Assembly: GCF_000622325.1 (NCBI RefSeq) | Contig: NZ_JASE01000005.1 | Span: 1,984,001 to 2,048,000 of the forward strand | Reading direction: 5' to 3' | Length of the DNA: 64,000 bases | From: Sulfitobacter geojensis | Lineage (GTDB): Bacteria; Pseudomonadota; Alphaproteobacteria; Rhodobacterales; Rhodobacteraceae | Part shown: one piece after another, positions 44,982 through 52,493 of the stretch | Numbering within the stretch: position 1 is the first letter of the stretch | How the letters are laid out: each line of letters starts with the position of its first letter | Translations under genes and position numbers: made by a program | Notes under the pieces: generated by a model | The model's database searches: none | What the model was told of the DNA's origin: nothing | Seen by the model: the letters and a program-made list of their open reading frames with translations, nothing else

Positions 44982-45848
44982 TTATCCGACGAAAGCTTTC
45001 TCGATCACGAAATGCTTGGGGTCTGAATTTGCCCCTTCTTCCAGGCCGAACCCTTCGAGGATCGCCAGAATATCCTTGTTGAAATCAAGGCTGCCACAAA
45101 CCATCGCGCGGTCGGTTTCCACATTGATCGGGTCAATGCCCAGATCGCGGAACACTGTGCCATCTTGCAGTAGCGTGGTGATGCGCCCCATTTTCGGGCT
45201 CTCTTCGCGTGTGGTAGTCGGGTAATAACGGATCTTCGCAAGGTTTTCGACGCCGATCAATTCCTGCATCATCTCGTCAGCTTGCAGATCTTCGATCAAC
45301 TTGCGGCCGTATTCCAATTCGTTCACGTCCCGGCAAGTGTGTGTGACGATCACCTCGTCATAATTTTCATAGGTTTCCGGTTCACGCAGCAGCGATGCGA
45401 AAGGCGCGAACCCCGTACCGGTGGCAAAGAACCAGATCCGTTTACCGGGCAGCAGCGCATCGTGCACCAGCGTGCCGACAGGTTTCGGGCGCAGGATGAT
45501 CTCATCCCCCACCTGAATGTGCTGCAATTTCGAGGTCAGCGGGCCGTCCTGTACCTTGATCGAATAGAACTCCAGCTCGTCATCCCAAGCGGGGGAGGCG
45601 ATGGAATAGGCCCGCAACAGCGGCTTTTGCTTGCCGGTTTCGGGGTGTGGATCACCCATCAGGCCGATCATCACGAATTCGCCGGAACGAAAGCGCATGG
45701 AGGCGGGACGGGTGACACGGAAAGAGAACAACCGGTCTGTCCAATGGGTGACAGCGGTGACAGTCTGCGCGTCAGGCAGGGTGGGTACGGCTTTGGCGGT
45801 TTGTGTGTTCACGGGGGAATGCTCGGTCATATTCATTAGTACACACAT
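44982..45848 (-). CDS. fpr: Ferredoxin--NADP reductase
   Basis: A 288-residue FAD enzyme that moves electrons between NADPH and ferredoxin or flavodoxin. The FAD-binding motif is LLRAYSIASPAWDDELEFYS, the NADP-binding motif WFFATGTGFAPFASLL, and it ends EKAFVG. It lies downstream of the sulfite reductase operon, which lacks a flavoprotein cysJ subunit, so it may feed CysI through a ferredoxin. The ATG at 45848 has a GAGGAG site 11 nt upstream; ATGs at 45836 and 45830 are also possible. A palindrome, GTACACA-N8-TGTGTAC, overlaps this start region. Confidence 0.93.
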   Translation of the reverse strand: MCVLMNMTEHSPVNTQTAKAVPTLPDAQTVTAVTHWTDRLFSFRVTRPASMRFRSGEFVMIGLMGDPHPETGKQKPLLRAYSIASPAWDDELEFYSIKVQDGPLTSKLQHIQVGDEIILRPKPVGTLVHDALLPGKRIWFFATGTGFAPFASLLREPETYENYDEVIVTHTCRDVNELEYGRKLIEDLQADEMMQELIGVENLAKIRYYPTTTREESPKMGRITTLLQDGTVFRDLGIDPINVETDRAMVCGSLDFNKDILAILEGFGLEEGANSDPKHFVIEKAFVG

Positions 45849-45860
45849 GAAAATGTGTAC
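45839..45860. promoter_or_regulatory. Palindrome over the fpr start
   Basis: GTACACA (45839-45845) and TGTGTAC (45854-45860) form a 7-bp inverted repeat with 8-bp spacing. It covers the likely fpr start codon and ribosome site region, where a repressor or an mRNA hairpin could limit expression. No known regulator was matched. Confidence 0.4.
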
Positions 45861-45912
45861 TCCTCTCTTAGATCAGAAAAGGGGTGGGGGCAACGTTTAC
45901 AGGTGCGACACG

Positions 45913-46314
45913 TCAGCCGCGCAGGCGCGACTGATAATTGTGCTCCTGCCAGTTGGCGCGGAATTGCCATTGATCGGCCGGCTGGCGGGCGGCGATTTCA
46001 TCGGTGACCTCGACTTCGTCAAAGCCGGACCGGCGTGCCATAGCGTATTGATCGGCAATCACATGCCCCTTGGCACGCAGCCGGCCGGTATAACCGCGCA
46101 GACGCAACGCGCGTGCGATGGTAAAGCCGCGCCCGTCCGCCGCAGACGGAAAATCAATGCGGATCATGTCGATGCTGGGCTGCAATTCCACGTCTTCGGG
46201 CTGTGCATCTGATGGCAGGTCAAGGGCGCGGCAATCATTGGCCGCTCCGGCTGCGCAAAACCCGTGGGTCCAGTCATCGGCAACAAAGCCGGTATCGTTG
46301 ATCAGTTGTGTCAT
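45913..46314 (-). CDS. DUF934 family protein of the sulfite reductase operon
   Basis: A 133-residue protein of the DUF934 family, typically encoded beside cysI/cysH. Recognisable parts are IDMIRIDFPSAADGRGFTIA followed by RALRLRGYTGRLRAKGHVIA and GFDEVEV. Its biochemical role is not established. The ATG at 46314 overlaps the cysH stop by 4 bp (ATGA), and upstream sequence in the same frame lies in cysH. Confidence 0.9.
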   Translation of the reverse strand: MTQLINDTGFVADDWTHGFCAAGAANDCRALDLPSDAQPEDVELQPSIDMIRIDFPSAADGRGFTIARALRLRGYTGRLRAKGHVIADQYAMARRSGFDEVEVTDEIAARQPADQWQFRANWQEHNYQSRLRG

Positions 46315-47063
46315 GTGGATGCTCCTATGCGGACGGCTTTGCCATCTACGAAATGAATGCCGCATTCGTCTTTGGATTGATCGCGCCACCGGCCGGCGCG
46401 GGGGTCTTCGCCCGCCGCCACGGGCGAGGTGCAGGGCGCACAGCCGATAGACGGATAGCCCTGCGCCACCAGCGGATGACGCGGCAGGTTGTTTTCTTCG
46501 ATGTAATGCTGCACGTCCTCGGCGGCCCAGAAGGCCAGCGGGTTTACCTTGATCCGCGTACCTGCGCCGTTCTGCGTTGCTTCGGTTTCGAAGTGCGGCA
46601 GTTGGGCACGGGTGCCGGATTGGAAACGTTTGCGGCCTGTGATCCAGCCATCGAACCCATCTAGCGCCTTTTGCAGCGGAACGGTTTTGCGCAGCGCACA
46701 GCAGGCATCGGTATCGGTTTTGTGCAGCTGCCCGCCGGGATCAAGCGTGGCAATATCGTCAGCTTTGATCACGGTAATCCGTGTCAGCCCCAACTTAACC
46801 GCCACTTCGCGCTGATAAGCCAACGTTTCGGGGAACAGCATTTCCGTGTCGATGAAAAGAATCGGCAGATCCTTTTTCACACGCGATGCCAGATGCAGCA
46901 ACGCCACCGATTCCGCGCCAAAGCTGGAGACCAACGCAAGATTGGGCACCGACTCCACCGCCGCCCGCATCACGTCATGCGCCGCGTGATGGCGCATCTG
47001 GACGTTCAGGCGGGCGACCTGCGCATCCGGCGCAGGGGGGTGGTGGGGATCATCAAGCGGCAT
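46311..47063 (-). CDS. cysH: Assimilatory adenylyl-sulfate (APS/PAPS) reductase
   Basis: A 250-residue enzyme that reduces activated sulfate to sulfite. Two cysteine pairs, DACCALRK and GCAPC, would ligate a [4Fe-4S] cluster. That marks the APS-using branch rather than the cluster-free PAPS reductase of E. coli. The catalytic cysteine lies in DECGIH near the C-terminus, and the phosphate-binding part is ALVSSFGAESVALL. The ATG at 47063 overlaps the end of cysI by 11 bp; the frame further upstream lies inside cysI. Confidence 0.95.
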   Translation of the reverse strand: MPLDDPHHPPAPDAQVARLNVQMRHHAAHDVMRAAVESVPNLALVSSFGAESVALLHLASRVKKDLPILFIDTEMLFPETLAYQREVAVKLGLTRITVIKADDIATLDPGGQLHKTDTDACCALRKTVPLQKALDGFDGWITGRKRFQSGTRAQLPHFETEATQNGAGTRIKVNPLAFWAAEDVQHYIEENNLPRHPLVAQGYPSIGCAPCTSPVAAGEDPRAGRWRDQSKDECGIHFVDGKAVRIGAST

Positions 47064-48732
47064 TTTCGCGGACTTTCTGAACCTGAGCCTCTGGGTAAAG
47101 CGCCGCCTTGAACGGAGCGAGGCCAAGCCGTCGATAGGTTTGCAGGAACTCCTCCGCCGGGTCGTTGCGCAGATCGAGATAGGCCAGAACGATGCGCTCC
47201 ACCGCTGGAATGATTTCATCCGCAGAAAAACCCGGACCGGCCCGTTCGCCAATTGTTGCGTCCTCGGTGCCGTCACCGCCGAGCGTGATCTGGTAGTTTT
47301 CCACGCCTGCGCGATCCAGTCCGAGGATGCCGATGTGGCCCACATGGTGGTGACCACAGGCGTTGATGCAGCCCGAGATTTTGATCTTGAGCGGGCCAAC
47401 TTCATGCTCCAGCTTCAATTCGTCAAAACGGGTGGCGATTTCCTGTGCGATCGGGATCGAACGCGCCGTTGCAAGGGCGCAATAATCCATGCCGGGGCAG
47501 GCGATGATGTCGGAAATCAACCCGATGTTCGCAGTCCCCAGCCCTTCGGCTTTCAGCGCGTAATAGACTGACGGCAAATCACCCTTGTGCACATGCGGCA
47601 GGATCACGTTCTGTTCGTGGCTGATGCGCAGCTCGTCATGGCCATAGCGTTTGGCCAAAGCGGCCATCAGACGCATCTGGCGTGACGTCGCATCCCCGGG
47701 TGTCTTGCCATGCGCCTTGAGCGAGATCGAGACAATGGCATAATCGGGGTTACGATGATCGGCCAGATTGGTATCGGCCCAGGACCGGAACACCGCATCA
47801 TAGTGATAGGCGTTGTCGAAAGGGGAGGTGTCGGCTGTCTTAAACGTCGGCAGCGCAAAGTCGCTTTCGATACGGGCCAGCATTTGCTGGTCAACGCCGG
47901 TGAACTGCGCACGGATCAGCGCATATCGCGCGTCAACGCGGGCGCGGATGTCTTCGATGCCGTTCTCGTGCACGGTGATCTTGATCCGCGCTTTGTATTT
48001 ATTATCGCGCCGTCCCAACAGGTTATAGACCGAAACGATGGCTTCGAGCGTTGGCAGAAGGTCTTCGGCGGATACGAAGTCATAAAGCACCTTGCCGATC
48101 ATCGGGGTGCGGCCAAGCCCGCCGCCGATAATGACCTTATACCCGATCTCATCGTTTTGACGGACGATTTGAAGCCCGATGTCATGGGCTTTGATCACCG
48201 CACGGTCGGCCTCGGCACCGGTCACGGCCACCTTGAACTTGCGCGGCAGGAACTGGAACTCGGGGTGGTCGGTGGACCATTGGCGAATAAGTTCGGCAAC
48301 CGGGCGCGGGTCTGCGACCTCATCCGCGGCAGCACCGGCGAAATGATCCGCCGTCACGTTGCGAATGGTGTTGCCCGAGGTCTGGATGGCATGCATGTTC
48401 ACCGCCGCCAAGGCGTCGAGCATATCCGGCACATCGCGCAGCTCAGGCCAGTTGTACTGGATGTTCTGGCGCGTGGTGAAATGGCCATAGCCCTTGTCCC
48501 ACTTGTCCGCGATCATCGCCAGCGTGTCCATCTGGCGGCTGTTCAGCGTGCCATAGGGGATCGCGACGCGCAGCATGTAGGCATGCAGCTGCAGATACAG
48601 ACCGTTCATCAGGCGCAGGGGCTTGAATTCATCCTCGGTCAGGGATCCGTCAATGCGGCGTTCGACCTGTGCACGAAACTGGGCGTTGCGTTCCTTGAGA
48701 AAGGCGTCGTCGAAATCAGTGTAATGGTACAT
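47053..48732 (-). CDS. cysI: Nitrite/sulfite reductase, siroheme-[4Fe-4S] hemoprotein
   Basis: A 559-residue enzyme that reduces sulfite to sulfide (or nitrite to ammonia). The siroheme/[4Fe-4S] ligands are ACPGMDYCALATARS and ISGCINACGHHHVGHIGILG. It opens YHYTDFDDAFLKERNAQFRA, and duplicated ferredoxin-like half-domains give the usual length. With cysH and cysG on both sides, sulfite is the likely substrate. No cysJ flavoprotein is present; electrons may come from ferredoxin through the nearby fpr product. Its start meets the DUF2849 stop. Confidence 0.95.
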   Translation of the reverse strand: MYHYTDFDDAFLKERNAQFRAQVERRIDGSLTEDEFKPLRLMNGLYLQLHAYMLRVAIPYGTLNSRQMDTLAMIADKWDKGYGHFTTRQNIQYNWPELRDVPDMLDALAAVNMHAIQTSGNTIRNVTADHFAGAAADEVADPRPVAELIRQWSTDHPEFQFLPRKFKVAVTGAEADRAVIKAHDIGLQIVRQNDEIGYKVIIGGGLGRTPMIGKVLYDFVSAEDLLPTLEAIVSVYNLLGRRDNKYKARIKITVHENGIEDIRARVDARYALIRAQFTGVDQQMLARIESDFALPTFKTADTSPFDNAYHYDAVFRSWADTNLADHRNPDYAIVSISLKAHGKTPGDATSRQMRLMAALAKRYGHDELRISHEQNVILPHVHKGDLPSVYYALKAEGLGTANIGLISDIIACPGMDYCALATARSIPIAQEIATRFDELKLEHEVGPLKIKISGCINACGHHHVGHIGILGLDRAGVENYQITLGGDGTEDATIGERAGPGFSADEIIPAVERIVLAYLDLRNDPAEEFLQTYRRLGLAPFKAALYPEAQVQKVRENAA

Positions 48733-49028
48733 CAGAATTGCTCCTGTTTGCCGTGGGCATAGTTGGAAGGGCCACGGGCGCGGAAATCTTCGCGAAAATG
48801 GGTCGGGACAGGCGTGTTGCCCTCAAGCGTGACATCCGCAAGGTAGACGCCAACCACATCGCCCGTCTGGGCGGCGGCCTCGATCATGCGCAGGTCGGCG
48901 TGGGCTTCGTCTGTAAAGACTTCGGCCTGCGCCAACTGACGGGTCCAGCCATCGTCGGCAAGATAGATCACATCCCCTTCAAGCAGGGCATTGGCGGTGA
49001 TGACTTTGGGGGTGAAGGGCTTTGGCAT
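48732..49028 (-). CDS. DUF2849 family protein
   Basis: A 98-residue soluble protein that opens PKPFTPKVITANALLEGDVI and has GDVVGVYLADVTLEGNTPVP. It belongs to the DUF2849 family, which in alphaproteobacteria is found beside sulfite reductase. The role is unknown; a handling or regulatory part in siroheme or sulfite metabolism is inferred. Start and stop each share one base with cysG and cysI, so expression is tightly coupled. Confidence 0.9.
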   Translation of the reverse strand: MPKPFTPKVITANALLEGDVIYLADDGWTRQLAQAEVFTDEAHADLRMIEAAAQTGDVVGVYLADVTLEGNTPVPTHFREDFRARGPSNYAHGKQEQF

Positions 49029-50422
49029 TATGCCATCTCCTCAAGTTTGATATCGGTTGCGGCGGCGGCAGCAGCGCGTGGCGCAAGGCCGTAAAAGGTA
49101 AGGGCGGGGCCGGACATGGCGGCGGATGAAATGTCATCCGCCATGCGATCCAGCGTGGTTTCCAGAATACGCTGATCCGCGCGCGATGCGTTTTCGATCA
49201 CTGTGACGGGGGTGGCACGGTCCGCGCCGTGCATCAGCAGGCGGCCTTGCACGAAACGGGCAGATTTCTTGCCCATGTAGATCGCCGCGACTTCGTTCTT
49301 GCGGGCAAGCTGCGCCCAGTCGTGATCGGCAAAACCCTTCATGTCATGGCCCGTCAGGAACCGGACAGAGGCATTGCGCCCGCGCCGCGTCAGGCTTTGC
49401 CCGATGGAGGCGACAGCAGCAGAGGCCGAGGTGATCCCCGGCACGATATGCCAGCCGATCTGATGGGCATCGACTGCGTCGATTTCTTCGTCCAGACGCC
49501 CGAAAACAGTGGCATCGCCGGACTTCAGGCGAACGACCTGCGCACCGGTTGACGCGTGTTCGACCAGCAAATCGTTGATTGTCTCTTGCGAGGTAGACGG
49601 GCCGAACCCTTCCTTGCCCACATCGATCATCACAGCTTCGCGCCGCGCAAGTTCGAGGATCTCGGGAGAGATCAGCCGGTCGTAGATTACCACATCGGCT
49701 TCATCGAGGGCGCGGCGTGCTTTCAGGGTCAGCAGCTCGGGATCGCCCGGACCCCCACCGACAAAAGCCACATGCCCCGCACGGGCGGTTTTGTTCAGAT
49801 GGGTTTCAAGCAACGCGTCAAGCGCCGGCTGAACTTGCTCTTCACTCTCGTTCATCGCCTTTGGGCCGGTGTTGAAATAATAGTCGCGCCAGAAATCACG
49901 CCGCGCACGGCCAAACGGCAGCGCATAAGACGCGGCGCGAAAAGCCTTGCCGATGCGGGCAAGCGTGCCGAGGCTTGCGGGCAGGCGTTCTTCGAGATCA
50001 GCCTTGATCGCGCGGGCCAGCACAGGTGCTGCGCCTTCGGTCCCGATGGCGATTGTGACAGGATCACGGTCGACGATGGCGGGCGTGATAAAAGCGCTGT
50101 CCTCAAGATTATCAACGATATTGACCAACGCCCCTTCGGCGCGTGCAATAGCGGCCGTGCGTTTGTCTTCTGCGGCGTCTTCGTTGGCTGCGTAAAACAG
50201 CGCGGCGCAAATCGTATCGCCATGATCGAACGCCCGCCGGATCAGGGTCAGTTTGCCGCTCGCGGCCCAGGTCACAATTTCGGCGGCGGGTGCGGGGGCA
50301 AAGACGGTCAGCCGTGCTGTGGATTTCATCAGCAGGCGCAACTTGGCGAGCGCGGCGTCACCACCGCCCGACAGGACAATGCGACGGCCTGTGGTCGCGA
50401 GGAAGATTGGGAAGTGATCCAT
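49028..50422 (-). CDS. cysG: Siroheme synthase (CysG)
   Basis: A 464-residue multifunctional enzyme making siroheme for CysI. The N-terminal part (about 1-205, IVLSGGGDAALAKLRLLMKS) is the NAD-dependent precorrin-2 dehydrogenase/ferrochelatase. The C-terminal part (about 215-460) is uroporphyrinogen-III C-methyltransferase, with AFVGGGPGDPELLTLKARRA and VVIYDRLISPEILELARREA. The ATG at 50422 gives standard length; the open frame beyond it is unrelated. It is first of the cysG-DUF2849-cysI-cysH-DUF934 operon and divergent from an Lrp-type regulator over 142 bp. Confidence 0.96.
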   Translation of the reverse strand: MDHFPIFLATTGRRIVLSGGGDAALAKLRLLMKSTARLTVFAPAPAAEIVTWAASGKLTLIRRAFDHGDTICAALFYAANEDAAEDKRTAAIARAEGALVNIVDNLEDSAFITPAIVDRDPVTIAIGTEGAAPVLARAIKADLEERLPASLGTLARIGKAFRAASYALPFGRARRDFWRDYYFNTGPKAMNESEEQVQPALDALLETHLNKTARAGHVAFVGGGPGDPELLTLKARRALDEADVVIYDRLISPEILELARREAVMIDVGKEGFGPSTSQETINDLLVEHASTGAQVVRLKSGDATVFGRLDEEIDAVDAHQIGWHIVPGITSASAAVASIGQSLTRRGRNASVRFLTGHDMKGFADHDWAQLARKNEVAAIYMGKKSARFVQGRLLMHGADRATPVTVIENASRADQRILETTLDRMADDISSAAMSGPALTFYGLAPRAAAAAATDIKLEEMA

Positions 50423-50564
50423 TGGTGCCTGCCGTTCGTTGTTTTCTGCATTGCAATATAGGAAATATTCCCGATATTGCGCTAGACACTGGCGTGGATA
50501 AGGACGTTCGTTCTGAATGATCTGCGCAAAGGAACATTTGGCCCTGAACCGGAAGGATATCGGA

Positions 50565-51026
50565 ATGAGCGTTCGAATAGACGAGACGGATCGGAAGATT
50601 TTGGCAGAGCTGCAACGCGATGCGAGCCAGTCATTGGATGATATTGCCAAAAATGTCGGGTCATCAAAGACGCCTGTGTGGAACCGGATTCGCAAGTTGA
50701 AAGAGGCGGGTGTGATCGGACAACAGACCGTGATGCTGGATGCCGAGGCGCTGGGGTTTGAGGCTTGTTTCTTTGTATTGATCCGCACGTCGGAACATGA
50801 TGCCGAGTGGCAGGCGCGTTTTTTAAAAGCGCTCAAAGACCGGCCGGAGGTGCAGGAGGCGCATCGTCTTGCAGGAGATATCGATTATATCCTGAAGGTG
50901 CGGGTGAAGAATGCACGCGCTTATGACGTATTTTATCAGGCGCTGATTTCCGAGGTGCGGGTGCATAATGTGACCGCGCTTTTGTCGATGGAGGAAATCA
51001 AGTCGACAGTTGTGCTGCCCTTGTGA
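50565..51026 (+). CDS. Lrp/AsnC family transcriptional regulator
   Basis: A 153-residue regulator with an N-terminal helix-turn-helix (DETDRKILAELQRDASQSLD, with GSSKTPVWNRIRKL as recognition part) and a C-terminal RAM ligand domain (HRLAGDIDYILKVRVKNARA). The start follows GGAAGGAT. It is divergent from cysG, and in Rhodobacterales such a gene commonly sits beside the sulfite reductase operon, so it probably controls the cys operon in response to sulfur status or an amino acid. No CysB gene is present in the window. Confidence 0.93.
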   Translation: MSVRIDETDRKILAELQRDASQSLDDIAKNVGSSKTPVWNRIRKLKEAGVIGQQTVMLDAEALGFEACFFVLIRTSEHDAEWQARFLKALKDRPEVQEAHRLAGDIDYILKVRVKNARAYDVFYQALISEVRVHNVTALLSMEEIKSTVVLPL

Positions 51027-51067
51027 TCTGACCGGTGCATTGACGCGCGACTTTGTTCGGGGTGCGT

Positions 51068-51260
51068 GTGGCAAGGCATGTCAATCGCGGCAGGGTTTCA
51101 TGCATGCTGGAAGGTTTTGGCATACGCTGAGAAGGTGTTTAGGGCGCGATGCGTCCTAAACGACCTGTTGCGAGGGTGGATACGATTCCGACCGGCCTCA
51201 AGGACAAGCCGCGCAGGCGCGGTCGCTTGCGCGATCCTTGACCCCGATCAGAATCGCGGG
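51068..51260 (+). repeat. Structured intergenic repeat, copy B
   Basis: Matches copy A at 14531-14722 in order and spacing. Hairpin 1 arms are GTTTAGG (51137-51143) and CCTAAAC (51155-51161). Hairpin 2 has outer arms CAAGGA (51199-51204) and TCCTTG (51235-51240), with inner CCGCG and CGCGG. The 20-nt tail at 51241-51260 is identical to copy A. It begins 42 nt after the Lrp gene on the same strand. Its end includes the last four codons and stop of the convergent P450 gene. Confidence 0.7.
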
Positions 51261-52435
51261 TTGATCATCAGCCGGTCGAGTTTGTGAAAATGATAAGCGT
51301 TTGCGTAGAGCGGTTGTTCTGCCAGCTGCATGTTCGGCATATGTGCAAACAGGGCGGGCAGCGCAATCTGGAGTTCAAGGCGTGCAAGCGGGGCACCGAC
51401 ACAGAAGTGTAGCCCACCGCCAAAGGCGGCATGCGGTTTGGCGCGGCGCGCGGGATCGAAACGGTCGGGAGTGTCATAAAGGGCGGGGTCACGGCCTGCG
51501 GCTCCGAGAATCAGCGCGATTTGCGCATCTTTGGGCAGGGTGATGCCGCCCAGCTGGATGTCCTCATAGGCGAAGCGCGTGAACATATGCAGGGGCGGAT
51601 CAAAGCGCAGCAGTTCCTCAACCGTGGCGGCAATGGCATCGGGGGCCAGAGCAGCGGTTGGAGTCTTATGTTCCAGCAGGCATTTCACGGCGTTGCCAAG
51701 GCTGTGTACCGTTGCTTCGTGACCTGCGTTCAACAGCAGGATGCAGGTGCCGATCAGTTCTTCCGTTGACAGTTTTTCACCGTTCTCTTCGGCTGCGATC
51801 AACTGGGTGATCAGGTCGTCGCGCGGATCATTGCGGCGTTTGTTGATGTAACTGGTGAGAAAGTCCGTGAAATCGGCGCTGGCCTGATTGGCGGCCTCTT
51901 CGATGTCGCGCGTACGGCCCGCCTGATACATCGCCACCATCGCGTTCGACCAACGCAGCAGGTCGTCCGACATTTCTTCGGGAACGCCCAGCAGCCGCGC
52001 AATGATGCGCACGGGAAGCTGCGTACAAAAGGCGGGGATGAGATCAAAGCTGTCCCGCGGAAGGCGGGCGAGCAATTCTGCGCTAACGGCTTCGATATCG
52101 GGGGACAGGTCACGGATGCGGCGCGAGGTGAAGGCGCGCAACACCAGCGACCGCAGGCGGGTGTGGCGGGGCGGCTCCATATCCAGCATTGATGTTGCTT
52201 CGACCCTGTCCCAATCGCGCAGATGATCGGCCGTCGGCTGCACCAGATGTGGCGGCTTTTCGCGTCCCAATCGGCGGTCGCGCAGCAGGGCCTGAACGGT
52301 GGCCGCGTCAAAGGCGGCATACATGTCGTACTCTTTCCAGAACACCACCGGACCTGCGACGCGTGCGCGGTCATAGGCGGTGTAGGGATCCTGGACGAAA
52401 TCGGGATTAAGCGGGGAGAGGGAGAGGGTGTGCAT
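51248..52435 (-). CDS. Cytochrome P450
   Basis: A 395-residue soluble bacterial P450. The I-helix oxygen-binding part is LLNAGHEATVHSLG. The K-helix ExxR motif lies in VEELLRFDPPLHMF. The heme-thiolate loop is HAAFGGGLHFCVGAPLARLE with the axial cysteine near 347. No redox partner (ferredoxin or reductase) is adjacent. Its substrate is unknown. Its 3' end lies inside structured repeat copy B. The ATG at 52435 overlaps nothing and starts 58 bp from the likely dctB start on the other strand. Confidence 0.94.
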   Translation of the reverse strand: MHTLSLSPLNPDFVQDPYTAYDRARVAGPVVFWKEYDMYAAFDAATVQALLRDRRLGREKPPHLVQPTADHLRDWDRVEATSMLDMEPPRHTRLRSLVLRAFTSRRIRDLSPDIEAVSAELLARLPRDSFDLIPAFCTQLPVRIIARLLGVPEEMSDDLLRWSNAMVAMYQAGRTRDIEEAANQASADFTDFLTSYINKRRNDPRDDLITQLIAAEENGEKLSTEELIGTCILLLNAGHEATVHSLGNAVKCLLEHKTPTAALAPDAIAATVEELLRFDPPLHMFTRFAYEDIQLGGITLPKDAQIALILGAAGRDPALYDTPDRFDPARRAKPHAAFGGGLHFCVGAPLARLELQIALPALFAHMPNMQLAEQPLYANAYHFHKLDRLMINPRF

Positions 52436-52493
52436 GGCGCATCCAAATCGCAGGGGACTGGTCTTTGCAAGGGGGCATGTGCAAACTGACGTT

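Noticed and set aside
51125..51260. Structured repeat as an integron attC site
   Set aside because: The arms do not fit the RYYYAAC/GTTRRRY core consensus, and no integrase or cassette array is nearby.
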